Below, piece by piece: positions 1 through 8,558 of a DNA stretch of 64,000 nt. Location of the stretch: assembly GCF_018449575.1 (NCBI RefSeq), contig NZ_JAAVUT010000010.1:140083-204082 (forward strand), read 5' to 3'. The notes under the pieces are model-generated. The model was not told the DNA's origin. It worked only from the letters and a program-made list of their open reading frames with translations, and did not search any database. Every line of letters begins with the position of its first letter. Position 1 is the first letter of the stretch. The position numbers were made by a program, and so were the translations under genes. Source of the stretch: Sodalis sp. dw_96. Lineage in GTDB: Bacteria > Pseudomonadota > Gammaproteobacteria > Enterobacterales > Enterobacteriaceae.

Positions 1-2
1 TT

Positions 3-1226
3 AATCTTTATGATTATAACCTGCCGTTTATTTGTGTGCCGATTCCCGGTCCTGACGGCATCCCCCTCGGGGTGCTGGCGGCGCAGCCGATGGAACTGCA
101 CGAAGACAGGTTGCCGGCCAGCACCCGGTTTCTGGAAATGGTGGCCAACCTGATTTGCCAAACCGTTCGGCTGGTGGGGCATATGAGCGTCGAAACCGAG
201 GCCCTGCGCCAGGAGCGGGATACCCTGCGCCGTAAGGTCAAGCATCAGTACGGCTTTGACAATATGGTGGGTAAAAGCCAGTCCATGCGGCAAATTTTCG
301 ATGTCATCCGCCAAGTGGCCAAATGGGATACCACGGTATTGGTGCGCGGCGAGAGCGGCACCGGCAAAGAGCTTATCGCCAACGCGATTCATTATAACTC
401 GCCGCGCACTCTGGAGCCGTTCGTGAAATTCAACTGTGCGGCGCTGCCGGATACCCTGCTGGAAAGTGAATTGTTCGGCCATGAGAAGGGCGCGTTTACC
501 GGTGCGGTGCGCCAGCGTAAAGGACGTTTCGAACTCGCCGACGGCGGTACGCTGTTCCTGGATGAAATCGGCGAAAGCAGCGCCTCTTTCCAGGCGAAAT
601 TGCTGCGCATTCTGCAAGAGGGCGAGATGGAACGGGTCGGCGGCGATACCACCATTAAAGTCAATGTGCGGATTATCGCCGCCACCAACCGTAATCTGGA
701 AGAAGAGGTGCGTGCCGGTAATTTTCGCGAAGATCTCTATTATCGCCTGAATGTGATGCCCATCAGCCTGCCGCCGCTGCGGGAAAGGCAGGAGGATATC
801 GTCGAGCTGGCGCAATTTTTAATCGCCAAACTGTCGGCCAAGCAGGGACGTGAACTGCGGGTCAGCGACGGTGCGCTGCGTTTGCTGTTGAGCTACAGCT
901 GGCCCGGCAACGTGCGCGAACTGGAGAACTGTCTGGAACGGGCGTCGGTCATGTCGGAGGAGGGATTGATCGACCGTGACATTATTTTATTCAACCACAG
1001 CGAATGCGCCGCCATGTCCGCCCAGGGGGCGCCCCACGGGTTGTCTCAATCTTCGCCGCATTCGGAGTCCCAGGGGGACAGCGATATGGACGACCGGCAA
1101 CGGCTTATCGCCGCACTGGAAAAATCCGGCTGGGTTCAGGCCAAGGCCGCCCGTTTGCTGGGCATGACGCCGCGTCAGGTCGCCTACCGCATTCAAATTC
1201 TTAATATCAATATGCATCGGTTATAA
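3..1226 (+). CDS. nifA: NifA, sigma-54-dependent nif activator (5' end outside window)
   Basis: Enhancer-binding protein that activates nif promoters with RNA polymerase-sigma-54. The reading frame is open to the left window edge, so about 115 N-terminal residues are missing; the visible start of the frame is the end of the GAF domain. The AAA+ domain shows Walker A GESGTGKE (near 349-369), the sigma-54-contacting GAFTGA loop (near 489-506), Walker B with LFLDEIGE, and NVRELEN. A polar linker leads to a Fis-type helix-turn-helix, KAARLLGMTPRQVAYRIQ, typical of enteric NifA. No cysteine-rich linker of the oxygen-sensitive alphaproteobacterial type is seen, so oxygen control by NifL would be expected, but nifL would lie outside the window. 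Its likely target, the nifB promoter, is 2.6 kb downstream. Confidence 0.95.
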   Translation, partial: NLYDYNLPFICVPIPGPDGIPLGVLAAQPMELHEDRLPASTRFLEMVANLICQTVRLVGHMSVETEALRQERDTLRRKVKHQYGFDNMVGKSQSMRQIFDVIRQVAKWDTTVLVRGESGTGKELIANAIHYNSPRTLEPFVKFNCAALPDTLLESELFGHEKGAFTGAVRQRKGRFELADGGTLFLDEIGESSASFQAKLLRILQEGEMERVGGDTTIKVNVRIIAATNRNLEEEVRAGNFREDLYYRLNVMPISLPPLRERQEDIVELAQFLIAKLSAKQGRELRVSDGALRLLLSYSWPGNVRELENCLERASVMSEEGLIDRDIILFNHSECAAMSAQGAPHGLSQSSPHSESQGDSDMDDRQRLIAALEKSGWVQAKAARLLGMTPRQVAYRIQILNINMHRL

Positions 1227-1250
1227 AAAAAGCAACGGTTATAAAAGAGA

Positions 1251-1285
1251 CGTTCCCCGCTGCCGGTATCCGGCGGCGGGGGACG
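1251..1285 (+). terminator. Strong hairpin after nifA
   Basis: Two 16-base arms (1251-1266 and 1270-1285) pair around a TAT loop with only two G-T type mismatches, starting 24 bases after the nifA stop. There is no T-tract after it, so it may act as a transcript-stabilising or weak terminator hairpin rather than a classical intrinsic terminator. Confidence 0.55.
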
Positions 1286-1591
1286 AATATCCCCAGCTAA
1301 ACGTTGTCTGGTTTATTATCGTACTCTATATCAATTAAATCATATCAACTAAATAAAGAATCACTCATATCAATTATGTTTAAAACTGCGCATTGTTTGA
1401 AAGACTCCTGGTAAAAAAGTGTCTATTCATGACAATTCCTGTTATCCTATCCAGAGTAAGCGCAGTGATTTTTCAAAGATAACACCCTCTAAAATAAACG
1501 AATGTAAACTTAAAGAATCAAAAATAGATTTTTATGACACTAATTAAAAATAATATTAATTTTTTATTTTCATAAAGTCAGACTATTTAAA
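1286..1591. other. AT-rich intergenic region with three copies of ATATCAAYTA
   Basis: No gene is seen between the nifA hairpin and the glycosyltransferase. The region is much richer in A+T than its surroundings. The decamer ATATCAATTA or ATATCAACTA occurs at 1328-1337, 1342-1351 and 1367-1376, spaced 14 and 25 bases. Repeated short motifs upstream of a gene suggest regulator binding, but no known regulator is recognised. Confidence 0.35.
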
Positions 1592-3796
1592 TTGAACCAG
1601 GTAATAAATAAGTTGAAGCATATATTTACTCTTTTGCTGCGAAAAATATATCCCGGCCGGCGTGATTATCCGGCCATTCCGGCAGGCGCCGGGGGATATT
1701 TTTTCCCGGCCACCTATCTGCTGTTTGCCGCCTATTTTCTTATCGGAATATTCGGCCGGTTTCCCTGGAAGGCGGATGAGCCTTATTCGTTCAGCATCGT
1801 CTGGAACATCCTCCGGCAGGGGGAGTGGCTGGTGCCTTATGTGGCCGGCGACCCTTTTTTGGAGAAACCGCCGCTGATGTTTTGGCTCGGAGCGCTGTTC
1901 GCCAAGGCGTGGCCGGGGACGGCGGCATACGAATCCTCCCGCTTGGCGGTGGTCCTGTGCATCTCGGTGACGGTGGGTTCGTTGTTATGGGCGGCGGCAT
2001 GTCTGCATCGCGAACGGCAACGGGGGCGGCGATGCCCGCTCCCCCTGATGCCGACCCGGGCGGTCTGGCAACTGAGCGCCCTGGCTTTGCTGGTGGGGAC
2101 GCTCGGCCTGGCGGAGCATGTGCATAAATTTACCGCCGACCTGGGCCAGATGGCCGGCGCCGCCCTGGCGCTGGCGGCACTGGCGGCCGGCATTGCCCGC
2201 TGCGCCGTGCCGGTAGAGAGCACGCCCTTGTCGTTGCCGCCGGGAAAGGTGCCTGGGAACAACACCGCCGGTGGCGCCGCGCCGGTAGAGAGCACGCCCT
2301 TGTCGTTGCCGCCGGGAATAGCGTTTGGCGCCGGCACGGGTATCGCCTTTCTGTCCAAGGGATTGCTGGTGGCGGGTATCGCGGGCCTGTCCCTGATGTG
2401 CTGCCTGGCGTTATTGCCGGCATTCCGGCGACGCGGCGGCCTGAGATTCGCCCTGGCCGCCTTGCTGGCGGCGCTGCCGTTTGCGCTGCCTTGGCCGCTG
2501 GCGCTCTACCTGCGGGAACCGGAGCTGTTTATGCAGTGGTTCTGGGTGAATAACGTCGGCCGCTTCGCCGGTTTTACCGAGCTGGGCGGGCATGATAATC
2601 CCCTCTCCAATCGCCTGCTGTCGCTGATGGCGGGCGGGGCGCCGCTGTCGTTTTTGCTGCTGGCCGGGCTGGCGGGGGCCGCGGTCCGCACGGTATCCGG
2701 CCGCTGTCGGCGTCAGCGATTATATCGCCTGTTGCACCGCCGCCCGGCCTATGCGGCGGTGCTGATCTTCCTGACGGTCGGCCTGGGCACCTTGATCTCT
2801 TCCGCCTCCATGCGCGGTATTTATCTGCTGCCGCTGTATCCCGCCATGGCATTGGCCGCGCTGCCCCTGGTAGTGCGGCGGCATCGCCGCGGGACTGAAT
2901 TCGGCGTGAGGTTAATGCGATGGGTCGGGATAGAACGAAGCGGGTTGGGGCGAACAGTATTGCAATGGTCAACCGGGGGGCGTACGGCCATGGAGCGGTC
3001 GGCGCCACGGCGAACGGAACCGCGTTGCGCGGCGTTGTGTCGGATAATAAACGCGCTCTGCGTCGCGCTGCTGGCGCTTATCCTTATTACCTGGCACCAA
3101 CTGAGCCGCCACGGGGAGCCCTTGTTGTTGCGAATGCTCTGGCCGGGGGTGGGGCGGGTGTTTCCCCAATTCTTTATGCTGCAGACCCATTGGCTGTTGC
3201 AAGGGGCGGCGGTGGCGCTGGTTGTCCTCTGGTGGCGGGTTATCCGCGCCCGGAATGAAGTCCGGCTGCTGATGTCCTGGTCCGCCGGGCTGGCAATGCT
3301 GTGGGTGACGGCCTTTTTATTGCTGATGCCGTGGTTTGACGCGGCGCGCAGCTATCGCACCACCTTTCAAGCCCTGACGCCCCTGGTTATTCAGGGGAAT
3401 TGTCTGTCCACCGACGGACTCGGCGAGTCTGAGCTGGGACTGCTGCATTATGTCACCGGCCGGGCCGGGACCCGAATTTATGCCGGCTGGTCAGGTGAAG
3501 GTGACGGCGTCACGTTTAACGATTCCTCCTTGCGCTGTAACCTGCGGCTGGTACAGGATTCACTGAAAAATCCGGGTAAAAATCTCCCGCCGGACTGGCG
3601 TGAAATCTGGCGGGGACACCGCCCGGCCGACGCCAACGGATTTATCCTCTACCGTCGTAACGGCGGTGATATCTCAAGTCGAGACGCGGGTAGCCTCTCA
3701 GATCAAGACGCGGGTAGCATCTTAAGTCGAGACAAGTGCGGCATGTCAGGTCGAAGCGAGAATGATCTCACACGTCGAAACGGGAGCGACAGTTAA
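1592..3796 (+). CDS. ArnT-like membrane glycosyltransferase (PMT/GT83 family)
   Basis: Polytopic inner-membrane protein of the ArnT/PMT-2 family, which transfers sugars from polyprenyl carriers to periplasmic acceptors such as lipid A. The family signature is visible: an acidic pair in WKADEPYS (about residues 59-66) in the first periplasmic loop and FLEKPPLMFW (about 89-98), followed by many hydrophobic segments. At 734 residues it is far longer than ArnT (about 550). Extra length comes partly from a 24-residue in-frame duplication (residues 205-242), an Arg/Thr-rich stretch around residues 440-485, and a C-terminal tail of 8-residue repeats from about residue 697. The start is a TTG with a poor ribosome site, so the true start is uncertain. 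No other arn genes are nearby; the acceptor is unknown. It separates nifA from nifB, which are normally adjacent in enteric nif clusters. Confidence 0.75.
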   Translation: MNQVINKLKHIFTLLLRKIYPGRRDYPAIPAGAGGYFFPATYLLFAAYFLIGIFGRFPWKADEPYSFSIVWNILRQGEWLVPYVAGDPFLEKPPLMFWLGALFAKAWPGTAAYESSRLAVVLCISVTVGSLLWAAACLHRERQRGRRCPLPLMPTRAVWQLSALALLVGTLGLAEHVHKFTADLGQMAGAALALAALAAGIARCAVPVESTPLSLPPGKVPGNNTAGGAAPVESTPLSLPPGIAFGAGTGIAFLSKGLLVAGIAGLSLMCCLALLPAFRRRGGLRFALAALLAALPFALPWPLALYLREPELFMQWFWVNNVGRFAGFTELGGHDNPLSNRLLSLMAGGAPLSFLLLAGLAGAAVRTVSGRCRRQRLYRLLHRRPAYAAVLIFLTVGLGTLISSASMRGIYLLPLYPAMALAALPLVVRRHRRGTEFGVRLMRWVGIERSGLGRTVLQWSTGGRTAMERSAPRRTEPRCAALCRIINALCVALLALILITWHQLSRHGEPLLLRMLWPGVGRVFPQFFMLQTHWLLQGAAVALVVLWWRVIRARNEVRLLMSWSAGLAMLWVTAFLLLMPWFDAARSYRTTFQALTPLVIQGNCLSTDGLGESELGLLHYVTGRAGTRIYAGWSGEGDGVTFNDSSLRCNLRLVQDSLKNPGKNLPPDWREIWRGHRPADANGFILYRRNGGDISSRDAGSLSDQDAGSILSRDKCGMSGRSENDLTRRNGSDS
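2204..2318 (+). repeat. 72-bp-period in-frame duplication inside the glycosyltransferase gene
   Basis: A 43-base segment at 2204-2246 recurs at 2276-2318 with one mismatch. The offset is 72 bases, so the frame is kept; both copies encode VESTPLSLPPG, placed in what should be a loop. Confidence 0.85.
3681..3790 (+). repeat. 24-bp imperfect tandem repeat at the 3' end of the glycosyltransferase gene
   Basis: About 4.6 units of 24 bases beginning at 3681, 3705, 3729, 3753 and 3777. The translated units have the form R/Q-D-A-G-S-x-x-x, for example RDAGSLSD and QDAGSILS, and decay toward the stop codon. They form a hydrophilic C-terminal tail with no counterpart in ArnT. Confidence 0.8.
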
Positions 3797-3809
3797 GGGC
3801 GGCTGGTTT

Positions 3810-3825
3810 TGTCGTATATAAGACA
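3810..3825 (+). promoter_or_regulatory. NifA upstream activator sequence
   Basis: Perfect TGT-N10-ACA match: TGT at 3810-3812, ACA at 3823-3825. It lies about 100 bases upstream of the -24/-12 element of nifB, the usual distance for NifA acting through DNA looping. Confidence 0.85.
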
Positions 3826-3918
3826 ATGTCGGCAACGGGGGGTTGAACAACACAGGGCCGCCAGCGGTCGGCGTGATCCAACTATAAGAAATATAAGCTA
3901 TTAAGCCCCCGGATTTCC

Positions 3919-3934
3919 AGGCATGGCATTTGCA
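3919..3934 (+). promoter_or_regulatory. Sigma-54 (-24/-12) promoter of nifB
   Basis: AGGCAT-N5-TTGCA fits the consensus TGGCAC-N5-TTGCW, with GG at 3920-3921 and GC at 3932-3933 separated by exactly 10 bases. Transcription would start near 3945, leaving a leader of about 29 bases before the preferred nifB start. Confidence 0.85.
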
Positions 3935-3973
3935 ATATGACAGCTATATGTCGTAATGCAAAAGGCGGTTTAC

Positions 3974-5383
3974 ATGGCATCTTGTCACTCCTCAGATAAT
4001 TCGGGCTGCGGTGCGTCCGGTGGAGCGGAATTAACGCCGCTCCAGGCGGAAAAAGTAGCACAACATCCCTGTTATTCCCGCTCCGCCCATCATCGTTATG
4101 CGCGCATGCACCTGGCGGTGGCCCCGGCCTGTAATCTGCAATGCCACTACTGCAACCGTAAATATGATTGCAGCAATGAATCCCGGCCGGGGGTGGTATC
4201 GGAAGTCCTTTCCCCCGCCCAGGCGATTGCCAAGGCCCGCCATGTGGCCGCCGCCCTGCCGCAGTTGGCGGTTATCGGCATCGCCGGTCCGGGGGACCCG
4301 CTGGCGAATATCGCCCGCACCTTCAATACTCTGGAAGGGTTGCGCACGGTGCTGCCGGATATCAAACTCTGCCTGTCCACCAACGGCCTGGCGTTGCCGG
4401 AGGTAGTGGATCGACTGGTGGACGTCGGTGTGGATCATGTCACGGTAACGGTCAACGCCCTGGATGTGGACATCGCGACACAAATTTACCCCTGGCTGTG
4501 GTTCGACGGCGAACGCCTGGAAGGGAGGGAAGCGGCGGCGCTGCTGCTGGCCCGTCAGGAGGAGGGTATCCGCAAACTGACCGCCCGGGGCATTATGGTC
4601 AAAATCAATTCGGTGCTGATCCCGGGCATCAACGATCGCCACCTGCCGGCGGTAAGCGAGAAGGCCCGTGAATGGGGCGCCATGTTGCACAACGTCATGC
4701 CGTTGATTTCCCGGCCGGAGCACGGCACCGTTTTCGGTTTACAGGGGCAGCGGGAGCCCAGCGCCCAGGAAGTCGCCGAGGTACGAGCCAACTGCGGCAT
4801 GTCGATGCCGCAAATGGCCCATTGCCACCAATGCCGGGCGGATGCCATCGGTATGCTGGGTGAAGATCGCAGCCAGAGTTTCCCGCTGTCGGCGATACCG
4901 AAAACCGCCGAGCCCTATCTGCCGGTCATGTATCAGCGGGCGCAGATCCAGGCCGGCATCGCCACCGCCGGGGAATCCGAGTCCGCTGATGCCTGTTTGG
5001 TGGCCGTCGCCACGCGGGAAGGGGTGCTGATCGACGAACATTTCGGCCACGTACAGCGGTTCCAGATTTACAGCGCGTCGGCGGCCGGCGTGAAGCTTAT
5101 CGGGGAGCGGTTCACCCCGCCTTTTTGCACCGACAAGACCGAATGCGATGATGAAGTCAGCCGGCATGAGCAGCGGCTTGATGCGGTGGTGGCATTGCTC
5201 GCGGATGTCTCCGCGGTGTTTTGCGCTCGCATCGGCATGAGCCCCTGGCAGCGCCTGGAGCAGGCCGGCATCGAGCCTTGTGTATCCGGGGCCTGGCAAT
5301 CGGTCAGCGAGGTCATTGAGTTATGGTGGCAACAACACCGACTGTTGCCGTCCCCCGCAAAAGACCGCAAGGGGGTGGCCTGA
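3974..5383 (+). CDS. nifB: NifB, FeMo-cofactor core synthesis radical SAM protein
   Basis: Radical SAM enzyme that builds NifB-co, the Fe-S-carbide precursor of the nitrogenase cofactor. The SAM cluster motif CNLQCHYC (C53, C57, C60) is intact and is followed by CNRKYDCSNES. The C-terminal third is the NifX/NafY-like cofactor-binding domain (around ATREGVLIDEHFGHVQRF), the two-domain form found in enteric diazotrophs. The ATG at 3974 is preferred over the in-frame ATG at 3956: it is preceded by AAAGGCGG (3961-3968), gives 469 residues against 468 in Klebsiella, and fits the mapped promoter. The stop overlaps the nifQ start. Confidence 0.95.
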   Translation: MASCHSSDNSGCGASGGAELTPLQAEKVAQHPCYSRSAHHRYARMHLAVAPACNLQCHYCNRKYDCSNESRPGVVSEVLSPAQAIAKARHVAAALPQLAVIGIAGPGDPLANIARTFNTLEGLRTVLPDIKLCLSTNGLALPEVVDRLVDVGVDHVTVTVNALDVDIATQIYPWLWFDGERLEGREAAALLLARQEEGIRKLTARGIMVKINSVLIPGINDRHLPAVSEKAREWGAMLHNVMPLISRPEHGTVFGLQGQREPSAQEVAEVRANCGMSMPQMAHCHQCRADAIGMLGEDRSQSFPLSAIPKTAEPYLPVMYQRAQIQAGIATAGESESADACLVAVATREGVLIDEHFGHVQRFQIYSASAAGVKLIGERFTPPFCTDKTECDDEVSRHEQRLDAVVALLADVSAVFCARIGMSPWQRLEQAGIEPCVSGAWQSVSEVIELWWQQHRLLPSPAKDRKGVA

Positions 5384-5928
5384 TGGTTAAACGACCCACC
5401 GAGAATCTGCTGCACGCACCGGCGGAAATCTGGTTGCGGCGCTTAATGATAAACCACCTGGAAGGCCGGGCGCGTTTCCCCGCGGATATGGGCTTGCCGT
5501 CCGCCGCTTACCGACAGTTGGCGCAGCGGGTGTTACTCGCTCCCGTTCCCCGCTCGCACGCCCTGCGCCAACAGGACGATTTACTCACCCTGCTGCAACA
5601 TTCCCGCAGGCCGGAACGACAGGGACTGGCGGAGTGGCTGCAACAATATATGGTGCCCCGCGGCGCGCCGTTAAATCAGCTCATCGCCGGCGGCTCCCTG
5701 GGTTTTAATCATCTTTGGCAAGACCTGGGGCTATCGTCGCGGGAGGAATTACGGGAATTGATGACCGACTGCTTCCCGGAGCTGGTGCGCATGAACCATC
5801 GCAACATGCGGTGGAAGAAATTTTTCTATCGCCAGCTGTGCCTGGCTGAATCCGGCGAAATCACCTGCCGTTCGCCAAGCTGCGAGCAATGCGTCGAGCA
5901 GGAAACCTGCTTCGCCCCGGAAGACTAA
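5383..5928 (+). CDS. nifQ: NifQ, molybdenum donor for FeMo-co synthesis
   Basis: Fe-S protein that supplies molybdenum to the FeMo-cofactor scaffold. The diagnostic C-terminal cysteine motif is present as C162-x4-C167-x2-C170-x5-C176. The start at 5383 overlaps the nifB stop (TGATG) and has AAGGGGG upstream, so translation is probably coupled to nifB; a longer reading frame from 5323 would run inside nifB. At 181 residues it is close to Klebsiella NifQ (167). Transcribed from the nifB sigma-54 promoter. Confidence 0.93.
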   Translation: MVKRPTENLLHAPAEIWLRRLMINHLEGRARFPADMGLPSAAYRQLAQRVLLAPVPRSHALRQQDDLLTLLQHSRRPERQGLAEWLQQYMVPRGAPLNQLIAGGSLGFNHLWQDLGLSSREELRELMTDCFPELVRMNHRNMRWKKFFYRQLCLAESGEITCRSPSCEQCVEQETCFAPED

Positions 5929-5943
5929 GGGGCAACCGTCACT

Positions 5944-6063
5944 CGCGATCACCGAACGTGACAACAAGCGAGCCAAAGTCAACCTTTGCCACAGTGAGCG
6001 CGTATTAAAGGGAGAGCGTGCTGATGGGGTCGAAGCGGGCGTGGTTTTTCCGCCCGCCGGAGT
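5944..6063 (+). repeat. Dispersed repeat family A, single copy with insertion
   Basis: The core at 6003-6063 (from TTAAAGGGAGAGCGTG to the CCGCCCGCCGGAG end) matches the 107-bp units at 23.4-23.8 kb and the copy at the right window edge. The left part resembles the GCGATCGTCGATCGTGC portion of the unit but is interrupted by about 30 extra bases. No gene is seen in 5929-6336; reverse-strand ORFs here are repeat translations. Confidence 0.7.
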
Positions 6064-6164
6064 AGCCGTCTTCCAAGTCAACAACTTTGACAGGGTCTCG
6101 CCTGCTCCTTTTATTCTATGGCGGCCGTTTATGCATCACTTCAAGCCCAAACGGGGCCCGGTCA

Positions 6165-6264
6165 GGACAGGATACTGGATCGTAAACACGCCGTGAATAC
6201 GTCCATGTAGGCTCGATCCGCGCCATCCCTGGCGCGGACGGTTTACTCTTCCAGCATCCTGTCC
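6165..6264. repeat. Dispersed repeat family B, about 100-bp palindromic element
   Basis: Imperfect terminal inverted repeats GGACAGGATACTGGA (6165-6179) and TCCAGCATCCTGTCC (6250-6264). The centre holds a second hairpin, CCGCGCCA/TGGCGCGG. The same element occurs in opposite orientation at 63746-63846 and as a remnant at 38643-38676. It is likely a non-coding, MITE-like enterobacterial repeat. Confidence 0.75.
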
Positions 6265-6336
6265 CTCCCCATTAACTTCATGCACATTGGCCAAATCGAA
6301 CCCGTGGCCGGGCCCGCCGCACACGGGCCAGAACCG

Positions 6337-7137
6337 CTATCCCTGCGTCTTACCCCATTCCACCATCATGGTCAGCAGCGCCTTAAGCACCGGCTGCAAT
6401 GACTCCGCCCGTTCCGGCAGATAATCAAAGGGGATCTCCTCGCGCATATAATTGCACTGCGCCAATTCCAGCTGCACCGCGTGCTGCCGGGCATGGGGCT
6501 GACCGTAGGCCCGCGTAATATATCCCCCCTTAAAACGCCCGTTGATAATATAGCTAAAGGGTTGCCCCTGACAAAAGGCGCTTAATTTTTCCCCCAGGGA
6601 CGAAGCGCAGCTCTCACCCTGATTGGTGCCGAGATTCAGGTCCGGCAAAATGCCGTCAAACAGACGCGGAATCACCGAGGCAATGGAATGAGCATCGAAA
6701 AGCAGCGCATAGTCATGACGGGCCTTGATCTCACTCAAACAGTCCTGAATTTTCCGATGGTAGGGATGCCAGATTTCATCCAGATAACGTTTGCGTTCCT
6801 GCGGCGAAGGGGCCTTCCCCTCTACAAAGGTCGGGGTGCCGTTAAACAGCGTATCGGGATACAAACCGGTAGTGGCGGTAGCGTAAAGAGGTTTATCGTC
6901 CGGCGGTCGGTTAAGGTCGATAACCATACGCGAATAATTCCCCACTAAAATATGGGCGCCCATCTCACGGGCGAAATCGTACAGCCTGGGAATATGCCAG
7001 TCCGTATCCGACAACGGCCGGGCCGCCTCGCTAAGACCCGCTTCCACCGCCGGCGTCAGTTTGGTGCCGGCGTGGGGTATGCTCACCAGTAACGGTATCG
7101 TCCCGGGTTCATAACTGAAAGCATCTTGAATTTGCAT
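6337..7137 (-). CDS. hutG: N-formylglutamate deformylase
   Basis: Hydrolyses N-formyl-L-glutamate to glutamate and formate, the last step of the five-step histidine pathway used by pseudomonads. Family features: LLVSIPHAGT near the N-terminus, LFDAHSIASVIPRLFDGILPDLNLGT with metal-ligand residues, and ITRAYGQPHARQHAVQLEL. The start at 7137 is chosen because AGGAGG stands 9 bases upstream and it gives 266 residues, the family length; the upstream in-frame ATG at 7185 lies inside the ERIC element. It is last in the leftward hutC-hutI-hutG group, separated from hutI by that ERIC copy. Confidence 0.9.
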   Translation of the reverse strand: MQIQDAFSYEPGTIPLLVSIPHAGTKLTPAVEAGLSEAARPLSDTDWHIPRLYDFAREMGAHILVGNYSRMVIDLNRPPDDKPLYATATTGLYPDTLFNGTPTFVEGKAPSPQERKRYLDEIWHPYHRKIQDCLSEIKARHDYALLFDAHSIASVIPRLFDGILPDLNLGTNQGESCASSLGEKLSAFCQGQPFSYIINGRFKGGYITRAYGQPHARQHAVQLELAQCNYMREEIPFDYLPERAESLQPVLKALLTMMVEWGKTQG

Positions 7138-7173
7138 TCCTTGAGTCCTCCTGATTAAGACTTTACCAGCATC

Positions 7174-7300
7174 TATACCCGTCATCTTTCAAGTTGCAGG
7201 CGCGTTGGCTGCGCTCGTTCACCCAAATCACTTACTTCAGTAAGCTCATCGGGGTTCTCTCGCTTGCCGCCTTCCTGCTACTCGAAATCTATTGGGTATA
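7174..7300. repeat. ERIC element, between hutI and hutG
   Basis: 127 bp with TATACCC and GGGTATA ends and the internal CACTTACTTCAGTAAGCTC core of enterobacterial repetitive intergenic consensus. It sits inside an operon, so its RNA hairpin may affect hutG expression relative to hutI. Confidence 0.93.
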
Positions 7301-7306
7301 AGATTA

Positions 7307-8527
7307 TTATCGGCGACGTTCGCCACGATATACCACGGTGACCGGCATTTGTCCCCCCAGCCAGTAGGCCAGCTCCGCCGGATGCTTCACCGGCCAATGC
7401 ACGAAATCGGCCATCTTGCCCGCTTCCAGCGAGCCCAGTGTGTCCCCCAGCCCCAGCGCGCGGGCGGCGTTAAGGGTAACGCCCGCCAGCGCCTCTTCCG
7501 GCGTCAGGCGAAACAGGGTACAGCCCATATTGATCATCAAACGCAACGAACAGGCGGGGGAGGTACCGGGATTGATATCGCTGGCCAGCGCCATCGATAC
7601 GCCGTGCCGGCGAAACAGCGCCACCGGCGGGTGTTGCGTTTCACGCAGCATGTAGCAGGCCCCGGGCAGCAGCACCGCCACCGTGCCGGATAACGCCATG
7701 GCGCGGGCATCGTCCTCGGTGGCGTACTCTAGGTGATCCGCCGACAGCGCCCGCCAGCGGGCCGCCAGCGAACTGCCGCCCAGGGAGGATAACTGTTCGG
7801 CGTGCAGCTTCACCGGCAATCCCGCCTGGCGGGCGGCGGCAAACACCCGAGCGATTTGCTCCGGTGAAAACGCCAGATGCTCGCAAAAACCATCCACCGC
7901 GTCAGCCAGACCAAGGGCCGCCACCTCCGGGATCCAGCGCTCGCACACCAAATCGATAAATTCATCCGCCCGGCCCCGGTATTCCGGCGGCAGCGCATGG
8001 GCGGCCAGAAAGGTGGTACGCACCTGGATGGGATATTTTTTGGCAATCCGCCGGGCCACCCGCAGCATTTTTATTTCATCGTCCAGGGTCAGGCCGTAGC
8101 CGGATTTTATTTCAATGCAGGTCACGCCGTCGGCCATCAACATGGCCAGCCGGGCTTCCGCCGTCGCCATCAGTTCATCTTCACTGGCGGCGCGGGTGGC
8201 GTTCACCGTGGAAAGGATACCGCCGCCGGCGGCGGCAATGTCGGCATAGCTGGCGCCGTGGAGCCGCTGCTCGAATTCCAGGCTGCGATTGCCGCCGAAC
8301 ACCAGGTGGGTATGACAATCGACAAACCCCGGCGTTATCAAACCGCCGCCGAAATCATGCCGCGCCGCGCCAGGGGCCGCGGGCAGGTCGGCCCGCGGGC
8401 CGACCCAGGCGATACGCCCTTTCGCCACGGCGATGGCGCCGTCTTTTATCAGGCCGTAATGGCCCTGATGTAACGTCGCGACGTCGGCGCCCAGCCAGAT
8501 ACTGTCGAATTTTAGTGTTGCAGGCAT
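7307..8527 (-). CDS. hutI: Imidazolonepropionase
   Basis: Amidohydrolase that opens 4-imidazolone-5-propionate to N-formimino-L-glutamate, third step of histidine degradation. It carries the metal-binding [11 protein letters not shown] motif and typical [17 protein letters not shown] and ALASDINPG stretches. The ATG at 8527 is preferred: GAGGGG lies 8 bases upstream, giving 406 residues, the usual length. It is 31 bases downstream of hutC on the same strand, probably one transcript. Confidence 0.95.
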   Translation of the reverse strand: MPATLKFDSIWLGADVATLHQGHYGLIKDGAIAVAKGRIAWVGPRADLPAAPGAARHDFGGGLITPGFVDCHTHLVFGGNRSLEFEQRLHGASYADIAAAGGGILSTVNATRAASEDELMATAEARLAMLMADGVTCIEIKSGYGLTLDDEIKMLRVARRIAKKYPIQVRTTFLAAHALPPEYRGRADEFIDLVCERWIPEVAALGLADAVDGFCEHLAFSPEQIARVFAAARQAGLPVKLHAEQLSSLGGSSLAARWRALSADHLEYATEDDARAMALSGTVAVLLPGACYMLRETQHPPVALFRRHGVSMALASDINPGTSPACSLRLMINMGCTLFRLTPEEALAGVTLNAARALGLGDTLGSLEAGKMADFVHWPVKHPAELAYWLGGQMPVTVVYRGERRR

Positions 8528-8558
8528 TGCCGGTTCCCCTCTCAAACAGTCAGTTCAG

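Noticed and set aside
3924..3934. TGGCATTTGCA as the nifB -24/-12 element
   Set aside because: GG and GC are only five bases apart in this register; the overlapping AGGCAT-N5-TTGCA has the correct spacing.
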